This document shows positions 53,041 through 60,898 of a stretch of 64,000 nt of DNA, piece by piece. Below the pieces are notes generated by a model. It had not been told where the DNA came from. It made no database searches and saw only the letters and a list, made by a program, of their open reading frames with translations. Within the stretch, counting starts at the first letter, position 1, and each line of letters begins with the position of its first letter. Source of the DNA: Novosphingobium sp. SCN 66-18. Its GTDB lineage: Bacteria; Pseudomonadota; Alphaproteobacteria; Sphingomonadales; Sphingomonadaceae. The stretch is from contig MEGD01000007.1 in NCBI GenBank assembly GCA_001725355.1, positions 62,001-126,000 on the forward strand. The letters are read 5' to 3'. The position numbers and the translations under genes were made by a program.

Positions 53041-53766
53041 TCACTGATAAATGCAATCATCCTGATCATTGCGCCGCACCACGCCGGACCGCTTGGCGAT
53101 GGTGTTGCCATGACGGCGGGTAAATCCGGTGGCGCCCACCACAGCGCGCTTTTTCGGGCTGGGCAGGGCAGCCGCGATGCGGGCGGCCTCGATCTGGGTC
53201 AGGTTGGCGGCGGAGTGGTGGAAATAGCGCTGGGCGCCTGCCTCGACGCCGTAGGTGCCGATGCCGGTTTCCGCCACATTGAGGTAAATCTCCATGATCC
53301 GCCGCTTGGGCCAGAAGGTTTCGATCAGCACGGTGAACCATGCCTCCAGCCCTTTGCGGATATAGCGGGTGATGCCGCTGCCCTGCCAGAGGAAGGTGTT
53401 TTTGGCGGTCTGCTGGCTGATGGTCGATCCGCCGCGCAATTTGCTGCCGTCGCCCGCCAGATTGCGTTCCAGCGCATATTCGATCCCTGCGCCGTCAAAG
53501 CCGTGGTGGACGCAAAAGCGGGAGTCCTCGCCCGCGATGACCGCGTCCACCATTTTGCGGTCGATGCGTGAGAGGGGCGTCCATGATTTGCTGAACCCGT
53601 TGCGGTCAAACAGCATGGTCAGTGTGACGGGCGGCGGCACCACGCGATAGAGCAGCGTAATGCCTACCGAGAGGCCGACAAACCAGAGGATGGCCATGGC
53701 CAGATACCAGCCGAGGCGGAAACGGAAACTGCGGGTTGGCCCGGGGCGGGCAAAGAAGCGTGCCAT
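53041..53766 (-). CDS. mtgA: Monofunctional peptidoglycan glycosyltransferase
   Basis: 241 residues. An N-terminal membrane helix (AMAILWFVGLSVGITLLYRV) anchors a GT51 domain in the periplasm. The catalytic glutamate is in VDAVIAGEDSRFCVHHGFD; GSTISQQTAKNTFLW, RYIRKGLEAW and RIMEIYLNVAETGIGTYGVEAGA-type motifs 3-5 follow. It polymerises lipid II into glycan strands without a transpeptidase domain. Size and motifs are standard for MtgA. Confidence 0.96.
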   Translation of the reverse strand: MARFFARPGPTRSFRFRLGWYLAMAILWFVGLSVGITLLYRVVPPPVTLTMLFDRNGFSKSWTPLSRIDRKMVDAVIAGEDSRFCVHHGFDGAGIEYALERNLAGDGSKLRGGSTISQQTAKNTFLWQGSGITRYIRKGLEAWFTVLIETFWPKRRIMEIYLNVAETGIGTYGVEAGAQRYFHHSAANLTQIEAARIAAALPSPKKRAVVGATGFTRRHGNTIAKRSGVVRRNDQDDCIYQ

Positions 53767-53839
53767 AGCGGCAATCTAACGAGGGATGGGGCGACCCTCA
53801 AGCCGCCCCCACCAAATCACGCCAATTCCAAAGAGCGTT

Positions 53840-55294
53840 TCACGCAAGGCCCAATTGCGGCAACCAATGGCCGATGGCGGCGAATTTTGCGACTACCAGA
53901 ATGCCCCCCAGCGTTGCGCCCACGGCAATGCTCTTGGCGTCGGTGATGGCAAAGGCGACCGGATCGCTGTCCACTTGGCCCCGGCGGCCCATCATCCAGA
54001 TGCGGTTGAGCCAGTAGAGCAGCGGCAGAGGCAGCAGCCAGAGCAATTGCGGCGTGGCATAAGCGCCGGTCTTGCCCATCGCCTCTGCAAACAGCACCAT
54101 GACCAGGATCGAAACCATGCCCGCCGCCAGCCCGCTGATCGCGACGATTTCTGTGTCGGAGCGGGTGTAGCCGCGCCCGGAGAGCAATTCGTCGGGCTCG
54201 CGCGCGCTGCTGCGCAATTCGACATAGCGCTTCAGGTAGCCGAGGCTGAGAAAGAAGAAGACCGAAAAGAGCAGCAGCCATGACGACACCGGCACCGCAA
54301 TCGCCGCCGCGCCCGCGATGATGCGGATCGTATAAAGGCAGGCGAGGGTCAGCACATCGGCGATCATCGCCGCCTTCAGCCGCATCGAATAGGCCAGCGT
54401 CAGGGCGAAATAGGTCGCCATGGCCGAAAAGCTGGGCAGGCCCAATTGCCACGCCAGCGCCAGACCCGCGCCCGCAAAGGCGATGCAGGCCAGCAGCGCC
54501 TGCGGGATGGGCAGGGCGCCGCTGGCCAGCGGACGACGGCGCTTTTTCGGATGCGCGCGGTCGCTTTCGATATCGAGCAGGTCGTTGAGCAGATAGACCG
54601 AGGAGGCAATCAGGCTCATCGCGGCAAAGGCGAGGCAGGATTGGGCGATGGCATGGGGATTGGCCAGCAGGCCCGAGGAGGCCAGCGGCACAAAGACCAG
54701 CGCGTTCTTGGCCCATTGATGCGGGCGGGCGGCTTTCACCAGCGCGCGCAACCGGCTGCGCGCCGGGGCGAGGCGTTCCTCGTGGCGCAGGCCGGTGGGT
54801 GCCTCGACGGTATAGGCCACGCGCGCCTCGCGCCAGATGCGGCGGTCGGCGCTGCAATCGCCCACGTAATCGAAAGTTTGCTGGCCCAAGGCTTCGCGGA
54901 TCGCGGTCAGTTTCGCGTCGCCCTTGGCGTTGCGGCGGGCGCCGCTGGCGATCACCTCGTCAAACAGGCCCAGATGGGCGGCCACGCGGCGGGCGTTGCG
55001 CCAATGGGCCGCGCTGGCCAGCACCACGCGGCGGCGCTGGCGGCGGGCATGGGCGATCAGTTCGAGCACCTCTGGCCGATAGTTGAGCAAGGCCGGATTA
55101 ACCGGTGCGCGCCGGGCCAGCAGGGTCTTTAGCCGCGCCCGCCCCCGGATCATCGTCCAGAGCAGGACGAACAGGGCCACGAAGCCGCGCTTCGCCTCGG
55201 TCACACAGGCCTCCAGCGCCACATCGCCCGAAATCAGCGTGCGGTCCAGATCGACCACCAGAACAGTGTCATCGGTGATGCGTTCATGCAGCAT
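53840..55294 (-). CDS. HAD phosphatase-UbiA prenyltransferase fusion
   Basis: 484 residues. Residues about 1-175 are a HAD domain with motif I DLDRTLIS, VLASAAHWRNARRVA and DYVGDCSADRRIW. Residues about 190-484 form a UbiA-type membrane domain with LVKAARPHQWAKNALVF, the Mg-diphosphate motif YLLNDLLDIESDRAHPKKR and the second motif AAMIADVLTL. Close family members, like mycobacterial decaprenyl-phosphate phosphoribosyltransferase, join PRPP to a polyprenyl phosphate; the fused HAD could then remove the 5-phosphate. The ATG lies within the end of the upstream glycosyltransferase gene (11-bp overlap). DprE1/DprE2 epimerase genes are not nearby. Activity is inferred. Confidence 0.82.
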   Translation of the reverse strand: MLHERITDDTVLVVDLDRTLISGDVALEACVTEAKRGFVALFVLLWTMIRGRARLKTLLARRAPVNPALLNYRPEVLELIAHARRQRRRVVLASAAHWRNARRVAAHLGLFDEVIASGARRNAKGDAKLTAIREALGQQTFDYVGDCSADRRIWREARVAYTVEAPTGLRHEERLAPARSRLRALVKAARPHQWAKNALVFVPLASSGLLANPHAIAQSCLAFAAMSLIASSVYLLNDLLDIESDRAHPKKRRRPLASGALPIPQALLACIAFAGAGLALAWQLGLPSFSAMATYFALTLAYSMRLKAAMIADVLTLACLYTIRIIAGAAAIAVPVSSWLLLFSVFFFLSLGYLKRYVELRSSAREPDELLSGRGYTRSDTEIVAISGLAAGMVSILVMVLFAEAMGKTGAYATPQLLWLLPLPLLYWLNRIWMMGRRGQVDSDPVAFAITDAKSIAVGATLGGILVVAKFAAIGHWLPQLGLA

Positions 55295-56531
55295 GGGGGC
55301 TCTCCCTGCGGGCCAGACGGTTGGTGACGATTTCGGCCAGCGCCGCCGATGCCATCACGATCAGCAAAGGCATGACGGGATCGCGATAGCGGTCGATGAT
55401 ATAGGCGACGCCGTGGAGCGCCCAGAAACCGGTGATGGCGCCCATCACCACGATCTGGCGCGGCCGCTCGATGCCCGGCAGCAGCAGGCACAGCCCTGCC
55501 AGCGTGAGGAACAGCAGGTACTGCACGACCTCGAACAGGCGGACGTAGGTGACCGCGGGCGAGAGCGCGAAATCATTCGAATCGGGCAGATTGGGCGCCC
55601 AGAAAGCGGCCAGCTTGACGGCGGCAAGGCGGGCTACTTCGGCGGGATGATGCGCCATCCAGTCGCGCGCCATCGCGCCCAGCGCGGCGCTGGCGCCCGC
55701 CTCGCCAAGGTTTTCGCGCAAGGCGTGCCATTGCGGGCCGATGGGCGTGGCGGCGATCGAGACGAAGCGCCCGGTGGCCACCGGATTGTTGCCGATATAA
55801 AGGTTGAAGCCGGTGTTGGTGGAGAGCGTGGGGCGGCCCAGCATGGCCTGTGTGGCCATAGCCCAAGGGGCCAGCACCAGCGCGGCCCCCATGCCCATGG
55901 CCAGCGCCGGGACCACCGCGCGCCGCACCGACCCGCCCAGCACCAGCGCCAGCAAAGGCGCGGCAATCAGCGGCAGCGCCGATGTGCCCGCCAGCATGGC
56001 CGCGCCCCAGACCGCGCCCGTGGCCGCCGCCAGCCCGAGGCTGGAGGGCGAGCGCAGCAGGCGCAGGGCCAGCCACACCACCGCCACCAGCAGCGGCGTC
56101 GAGAGATTTTCCCGCGCCAGCATCGTGCAGTTCCAGATCCCCGGCAGCCACAGCGCATAGCCCAGCAGCGCCAGCTTGCGCCCCAGATCGCTTAAGCCCG
56201 CCTCACGCGCCAAGAGCACGATTAGCCCGCCCGTGGCCAAAGCTAGCGCCAGATTGACCCCAAAGGCCACCCCCGCCGAAGCCCCCAGCAACGCGAAGAA
56301 GGGTGCAAGGACCAGCGGATAGCCGATGGAGTAGAACGCATGTTGCCCCAGATTGTCGACCGGCCATTCGCCGTCGGCCATGGTCTGGGCCAGCGTGAAA
56401 TAGGCCAGACCATCGCTCTGCAGCGGCTGGGGCAGGGCGAAATGGGCGGCCAGACGGATCGTGACCGCCAGCAGCAGCAGTGAATTGATCGACAGCGCAG
56501 GCGCGCGCGCCGGGGCGGGGGTGGCGGCCAT
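55284..56531 (-). CDS. GT-C fold membrane glycosyltransferase (ArnT/GT39-like)
   Basis: 415 residues from ATG 56531, which overlaps the stop of the SMR gene (TAATG). About 10-11 membrane helices are predicted. The first periplasmic loop carries LPQPLQSDGLAYFTLAQTM with the acidic residue expected for GT-C catalysis, and FNLYIGNNPVATGRF is typical of ArnT/PMT-related proteins. The C-terminal part has YIIDRYRDPVMPLLIV near its end. Such enzymes transfer a sugar from a polyprenyl phosphate to an acceptor on the periplasmic side. The acceptor is unknown. Confidence 0.75.
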   Translation of the reverse strand: MAATPAPARAPALSINSLLLLAVTIRLAAHFALPQPLQSDGLAYFTLAQTMADGEWPVDNLGQHAFYSIGYPLVLAPFFALLGASAGVAFGVNLALALATGGLIVLLAREAGLSDLGRKLALLGYALWLPGIWNCTMLARENLSTPLLVAVVWLALRLLRSPSSLGLAAATGAVWGAAMLAGTSALPLIAAPLLALVLGGSVRRAVVPALAMGMGAALVLAPWAMATQAMLGRPTLSTNTGFNLYIGNNPVATGRFVSIAATPIGPQWHALRENLGEAGASAALGAMARDWMAHHPAEVARLAAVKLAAFWAPNLPDSNDFALSPAVTYVRLFEVVQYLLFLTLAGLCLLLPGIERPRQIVVMGAITGFWALHGVAYIIDRYRDPVMPLLIVMASAALAEIVTNRLARRESPHAA

Positions 56532-56890
56532 TACGCGATGCTCCTTGAAACGCAGACGCAGCCCAGAGCGATCAGCAAGGTGCCTGCGATGCGGATCGGG
56601 CTCAGGCTCTCGCCCAGCGCCAGCACGCCCAGCGCCATGGTCAGGATGAAGCCGAGGCCGACAAAGGGATAGGCCGCGCTGAGCGGCAGGCGGGCCAGCA
56701 CATAGAGCCACAGGATCGCCCCAAGCCCATAAAGCCCGAAGCCCGCGATCACCCATGGTGATTGCACAAAGGCCAGCCCCGCCCCCGCCCCATCGGCGCG
56801 CACCGACCCCACGCCCATTTTGAGCAGCAATTGCGCGATAGCCGACATGGCCACGCTGGTCAGGATCAGCATCAAAAGGGCCGGTTGCAT
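56531..56890 (-). CDS. SMR-fold small membrane protein (ArnE/ArnF-like flippase)
   Basis: 119 residues, four membrane helices, AAGGAGG 5 nt before ATG 56890. The EamA/SMR pattern is seen in SAIAQLLLKMGVG, ILWLYVLARLPLSAAYPFVGLGF-type helix 3 region and the closing LGESLSPIRIAGTLLIALG. ArnE/ArnF relatives flip undecaprenyl-phosphate-aminoarabinose, whereas the drug exporters of this fold keep a glutamate in helix 1, which is not seen here. First gene of the operon with the GT-C enzyme and the HAD-UbiA fusion, consistent with flipping their polyprenyl-sugar. Confidence 0.8.
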   Translation of the reverse strand: MQPALLMLILTSVAMSAIAQLLLKMGVGSVRADGAGAGLAFVQSPWVIAGFGLYGLGAILWLYVLARLPLSAAYPFVGLGFILTMALGVLALGESLSPIRIAGTLLIALGCVCVSRSIA

Positions 56891-57205
56891 CGATTCCTCC
56901 TTGGGTAGCCTCTCCTATCTCGTGAAAGAGGCCACGCAGGAAGCGCGGTAACCATGGCCATTTCCCCCCTGTGCCGGAATGAGACGATGCGCCGCGCCAG
57001 GTTAATTTCACCGGCGGGACGCAAGGGAGATGGAGTCGGGAATTCGTCTAAATTTATGACTCGCGCTGCATCTCAATGCGCAAGGGGCCGCTGCCGGGGC
57101 CCCCGCTTGATCGGGATCAAAGAGGGCCGGTCAATTGTAAGTGATGCACACGAAGGTCAGGCCGGCCATCGCGGATGGCGGGCTGCATGATCTGGAGAGG
57201 CCACT
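56891..57205. promoter_or_regulatory. Divergent regulatory region, envelope operon / ligAB
   Basis: 315 bp without a supported gene. It contains the Fnr/FixK-type box at 57107-57120 and the GGAGAG ribosome site of ligA. No clear sigma-70 hexamers were fixed. Confidence 0.5.
57107..57120. promoter_or_regulatory. Perfect Fnr/FixK-type box, TTGATCGGGATCAA
   Basis: It matches the consensus TTGAT-N4-ATCAA without mismatch and is centred about 92 bp before the ligA start. Fnr/FixK/Anr proteins bind this dyad when oxygen is low. It could act on ligAB or, at longer range, on the divergent operon. Confidence 0.6.
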
Positions 57206-57619
57206 ATGTCTGGACCGCAAAATGTGAGCGAGCCGATTCCGGGCACCCATCTGTTCGATGGCGATGCTGCGGCCAAGGGCTTTGAGCTCAACGCCATGTG
57301 CTATTCCTTTAACAACGCCGCCAATCGTCAGGCCTTCCTTGATGATGAGGAAGCCTATTGCGCCAAATTCCACCTCACGCCCGAGCAGCGCAAAGCCGTG
57401 GCCGAGCGCAGCGTGCTGGGCATGATCGCGGCGGGCGGCAACATCTATTACCTTGCCAAGCTGGCCGGGATTTTCGGCCTGAACGTGCAGGATGTCGGCT
57501 CGATGCAGACCGGGGTTCCGGTCGATGATTTCAAGGCGATGCTGCTGGCGCAAGGCGCGGGGCAGACCTATGACGAGGCGCATGGCGCCATGATTGGGAA
57601 GGAGAAGGTCCATGGCTGA
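57206..57619 (+). CDS. ligA: Protocatechuate 4,5-dioxygenase alpha subunit
   Basis: 137 residues, GGAGAG 6 nt upstream. All-helical LigA fold: GTHLFDGDAAAKGFELNAMCYSF-type N-terminus (residues 14-36), LGMIAAGGNIYYLAKLAGIFG and VGSMQTGVPVDDFKAMLLAQG follow. The alpha subunit covers the active site of LigB. It overlaps ligB by 8 bp, as in other lig clusters. The enzyme opens protocatechuate to 4-carboxy-2-hydroxymuconate semialdehyde, a central step of lignin-aromatic use. Confidence 0.95.
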   Translation: MSGPQNVSEPIPGTHLFDGDAAAKGFELNAMCYSFNNAANRQAFLDDEEAYCAKFHLTPEQRKAVAERSVLGMIAAGGNIYYLAKLAGIFGLNVQDVGSMQTGVPVDDFKAMLLAQGAGQTYDEAHGAMIGKEKVHG

Positions 57620-58454
57620 AATCGTAGGCGCTTATTTCACCAGCCATGTGCCCGCCATCGGCGGCGCGATCCACAAGGGGCTGCAGCAGGAACCCTATTG
57701 GAAGCCCTTTTTCGACGGGTTCCACAAGGTTCACGAATGGCTGGCGCAGGTGAAGCCCGATGTGGCCATTGTGTTCAACAATGACCATGGCCTCAACTTC
57801 TTCCTCGACAAGATGCCCACCTTTGCCGTGGGCGCGGCGGCCGAATATCACAATGCCGACGAGGGCTGGGGCCTGCCGATCTACAAGCCCTTTGCCGGGC
57901 ATACCGAGTTGAGCTGGCACATCATCAACAGCTTGGTTGAGGATGAGTTCGACATCACCACCTGTCAGAAGATGCTGGTGGACCATGCGCTCTCGATTCC
58001 CTTTGAACTGGCATGGCCCGATGTTGAGGCATGGCCGGTCAAGATCGTGCCCTTTGCCATCAATACGGTGCAGCACCCGCTGCCCTCGGCCAAGCGCTGT
58101 CTGGCGCTGGGTCAGGCGGTGAACAAGGCGCTGCAGAGCTGGACGGGCGACGAACGGATCGTCATCATCGGCACGGGCGGCCTGTCGCACCAGTTGGACG
58201 GCGAGCGAGCCGGTTTCATCAACCGCGATTATGACACATTCTGCATGGATAATCTTTCGGTCGATCCCGTCGCGCTGACCAAGGATTCGATCCACGAGAT
58301 GGTGCGCAAGGCCGGTACGCAGGGCGTCGAAGTGCTCAATTGGATCGCGGCGCGCGGGGCCTTGGGCCAAGCTCCGGTTCAGGAGATTCACCGCAATTAC
58401 CACATCCCGATTTCGAACACGGCGGCGGCCACCATGCTGATGGAACCGGCCTGA
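57612..58454 (+). CDS. ligB: Protocatechuate 4,5-dioxygenase beta (catalytic) subunit
   Basis: 280 residues from ATG 57612, GGAG upstream. Extradiol type II fold. The iron ligands H12 (YFTSHVP), H59 (NNDHGLNFF) and E240 (QGVEVLNW) and the catalytic base H193 (GGLSHQLDG) are all present, shifted two positions from the Sphingobium SYK-6 enzyme after the first. Close relatives also open gallate or 3-O-methylgallate. The separate LigA subunit favours protocatechuate as main substrate. The following genes of the ring-cleavage pathway (ligC, ligI, ligJ, ligK) are not in this window. Confidence 0.95.
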   Translation: MAEIVGAYFTSHVPAIGGAIHKGLQQEPYWKPFFDGFHKVHEWLAQVKPDVAIVFNNDHGLNFFLDKMPTFAVGAAAEYHNADEGWGLPIYKPFAGHTELSWHIINSLVEDEFDITTCQKMLVDHALSIPFELAWPDVEAWPVKIVPFAINTVQHPLPSAKRCLALGQAVNKALQSWTGDERIVIIGTGGLSHQLDGERAGFINRDYDTFCMDNLSVDPVALTKDSIHEMVRKAGTQGVEVLNWIAARGALGQAPVQEIHRNYHIPISNTAAATMLMEPA

Positions 58455-58485
58455 AATCAAGCCTCTGGCGTAAACCCCGTCCTCT

Positions 58486-58523
58486 TGACCCGCCATCGTC
58501 GGCGGGGCAGGATGGCGGGGTCA
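58486..58523 (+). terminator. Hairpin after ligB
   Basis: A 12-bp stem with one bulge (TGACCCGCCATC with GATGGCGGGGTCA) lies 32 bp past ligB. Only a weak T-rich stretch follows, so it is a probable partial terminator separating ligAB from the dehydrogenase gene. Confidence 0.45.
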
Positions 58524-58628
58524 TTGCTTTCAATTGTTACCTTTTCTCCCCCTTGACCACCTCTCCAAAAACCGTAAGCATTGCATACAGTCGAGACGCC
58601 GAAGAATGTCGGCGCCGAAGGAGAGGTT

Positions 58629-60767
58629 ATGCAAGCGCAAGCAAAGTCAGGGGCGAAAAGCGCCTTGTGGTTGGGTGGTCTGCTGGCCGGGGCCGCTGTG
58701 CTGGCTTATGCCGGCGGCGCGACGGGCGCCGGAAAGGTCAGGCTGGCCGTCAATGCCGCCGCCATTGCCGCATCTGCAGACAAGGGCGACAACTGGCTCA
58801 GCCATGGCCGCACCTATGACGAACAGCGCTTCAGCCCGCTGACCCAGATCAACAAGGACAATGTGAATCAGCTTGGGCTGGCATGGTATGCCGACCTTGA
58901 CACCACGCGCGGGCAGGAAGCCACGCCGCTGGTGATCGACGGGGTGATCTATACCACCACGGCCTGGTCCAAGGCCAAGGCCTATGATGCGCTGACCGGC
59001 AAGCTGATCTGGGAATATGACCCCAAAGTGCCGGGCGAAACGGCGGTCAAGGCTTGCTGTGACGTGGTCAATCGCGGCATGGGCGCATGGGGCGACAAGC
59101 TGTTCTACGGCACGCTGGACGGGCGCCTGATCGCGCTGGACCGCGCCACCGGGCGCCTGCTGTGGTCGACCGTGACGGTGGACCGGACCAAGCCCTATAC
59201 GATCACCGGCGCCCCGCGCGTGGTGAACGGTGTGGTCATCATCGGCAATGGCGGCGCGGAAATGGGCGTGCGCGGCTATGTTGCGGGCTATGACGTCAAC
59301 ACCGGCAAGCAGCTCTGGAAATTCTACACTGTCCCGGATCAGCCGGGCAAGAACAAGGCCGAATATCTCAAGCGCGCCGAGGCGACGTGGAAGGGCGAGT
59401 GGTGGAAGCTGGGCGGCGGCGGTACCGTCTGGGATTCGATGGCTTATGATCCGGCGCTCGACCTGCTCTATATCGGCGTGGGCAATGGTTCGCCCTGGAA
59501 CCAGTCCTATCGCTCGCCGGGCGGGGGGGACAATCTCTATCTGTCCTCCATCGTCGCGGTGCGGCCCAAGACCGGCCAATATGTCTGGCATTTCCAGGAA
59601 ACGCCGGGTGAGACATGGGATTTCACCGCCAGCCAGCATATCGTTCTGGCCGATCTGATGATCGACGGGCGAATGCGCAAAGTGTTGATGCATGCGCCCA
59701 AGAACGGCTTCTTCTATGTGGTGGACCGCCAGACCGGGCAGTTCATCAAGGGCAAGAATTTCGTGCCGGTAAACTGGGCCACGGGCCTCGACCCCAAGAC
59801 CGGCCGCCCGATCGAAAATCCCGAGGCGCGGTTTGACAAGACCGGCAAGCCCTTCGTCTCGATGCCCGGCGCGGGCGGCGCGCATAGCTGGCAGCCGATG
59901 GCCTATGATCCCCGGCAAAAGCTGATGTTCATCCCGGCCAATATCGCGGCCTTCCCCTATGTGCCTGATGAGAAGTGGAAAGCGGCCAAATATGGTTTCA
60001 ACAACGGGTTGAACCAGGGCGCTGCCGCAATGCCTGCCAACAATGACGTGCGCGAGGCGGCCAAGGCGGCCACCAAGGGCGCGCTGATCGCGTGGGATCC
60101 GGTGACCCAGACCGAGAAGTGGCGGGTGGATTATCCCGGCCCGTCGAACGGCGGCTTGCTGGCCACGGCGGGCGATCTGTTGTTCCAAGGCACGGCCAAG
60201 GGTGATTTCGTCGCCTATTCCTCGCTGGACGGCAAGAAGCTGTGGTCGTTTGACGCGCAGACCGGCGTCATCGCCGCGCCTGTCACCTTTACCGTCAAGG
60301 GGCAGCAATATGTCGCCGTGATGGCGGGCTGGGGCGGGATCTGGCCGCTGGCCACAGGGGCGCTGGCGTGGAAATCGGGGCCGGTGCGCAATATCAGCCG
60401 CCTGCTGGTGTTCAAACTGGGCGGCAAGGCGCAATTGCCCGCCAAGCCCGACCCCAATTTCGGCCCGCTCGATCCCCCGGCGCAGACCGCGAGCAAGGAC
60501 GTGGTGGCCAAGGGCGCCAATACGTTCGGCCGTTTCTGCGGCGTGTGTCATGGCGATGCGGCCATCGGCGGCGGCGTGGTGCCCGACCTGCGCCACAGCG
60601 CGGCGCTGGGCAGCCCGGAGACGTGGCAGGCCATCGTGCATGACGGCGCGCTCAAGGCCAATGGCATGATCGGCTGGTCGGCGCAGCTCAGCCACGAGGA
60701 TATTGACGCGATCCGCCATTACGTCATCGCCCGCGCGCATGAGGACAAGGCTCTGGGCGAGAAATAG
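58629..60767 (+). CDS. Quinohaemoprotein (PQQ + cytochrome c) alcohol dehydrogenase, type II
   Basis: 712 residues from ATG 58629, with AAGGAG 7 nt upstream. An N-terminal hydrophobic segment acts as export signal. The eight-bladed PQQ propeller has NWLSHGRTYDEQRFSPL, the vicinal disulfide cysteines in VKACCDVVNRG, tryptophan-docking repeats and the catalytic aspartate in WDFTASQHIV. A C-terminal cytochrome c domain carries CGVCHGDAAIGGG with its distal methionine in GMIGWSAQL. Electrons would pass from the alcohol through PQQ and haem to a cytochrome. Substrate unknown; placement beside ligAB suggests a lignin-derived alcohol. PQQ synthesis genes are not in the window. Confidence 0.92.
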   Translation: MQAQAKSGAKSALWLGGLLAGAAVLAYAGGATGAGKVRLAVNAAAIAASADKGDNWLSHGRTYDEQRFSPLTQINKDNVNQLGLAWYADLDTTRGQEATPLVIDGVIYTTTAWSKAKAYDALTGKLIWEYDPKVPGETAVKACCDVVNRGMGAWGDKLFYGTLDGRLIALDRATGRLLWSTVTVDRTKPYTITGAPRVVNGVVIIGNGGAEMGVRGYVAGYDVNTGKQLWKFYTVPDQPGKNKAEYLKRAEATWKGEWWKLGGGGTVWDSMAYDPALDLLYIGVGNGSPWNQSYRSPGGGDNLYLSSIVAVRPKTGQYVWHFQETPGETWDFTASQHIVLADLMIDGRMRKVLMHAPKNGFFYVVDRQTGQFIKGKNFVPVNWATGLDPKTGRPIENPEARFDKTGKPFVSMPGAGGAHSWQPMAYDPRQKLMFIPANIAAFPYVPDEKWKAAKYGFNNGLNQGAAAMPANNDVREAAKAATKGALIAWDPVTQTEKWRVDYPGPSNGGLLATAGDLLFQGTAKGDFVAYSSLDGKKLWSFDAQTGVIAAPVTFTVKGQQYVAVMAGWGGIWPLATGALAWKSGPVRNISRLLVFKLGGKAQLPAKPDPNFGPLDPPAQTASKDVVAKGANTFGRFCGVCHGDAAIGGGVVPDLRHSAALGSPETWQAIVHDGALKANGMIGWSAQLSHEDIDAIRHYVIARAHEDKALGEK

Positions 60768-60784
60768 GGGGCCTGAAAAACAGA

Positions 60785-60822
60785 GGGCGCGAGACATAAA
60801 CGCGATGGGCCGTCTCGCGCCC
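60785..60822 (+). promoter_or_regulatory. Perfect 11-bp hairpin between dehydrogenase and aldehyde dehydrogenase genes
   Basis: GGGCGCGAGAC (60785-60795) pairs with GTCTCGCGCCC (60812-60822) around a 16-nt loop. No U-tract follows, so it is a stabiliser or attenuator rather than a classic terminator. Confidence 0.45.
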
Positions 60823-60898
60823 GGCTTGGCAGATTGCTATGGAATGATACATTAAAAATAGCGCGGGCGAACCGTGCAGGAGAGAGAGGATCAAGGCC

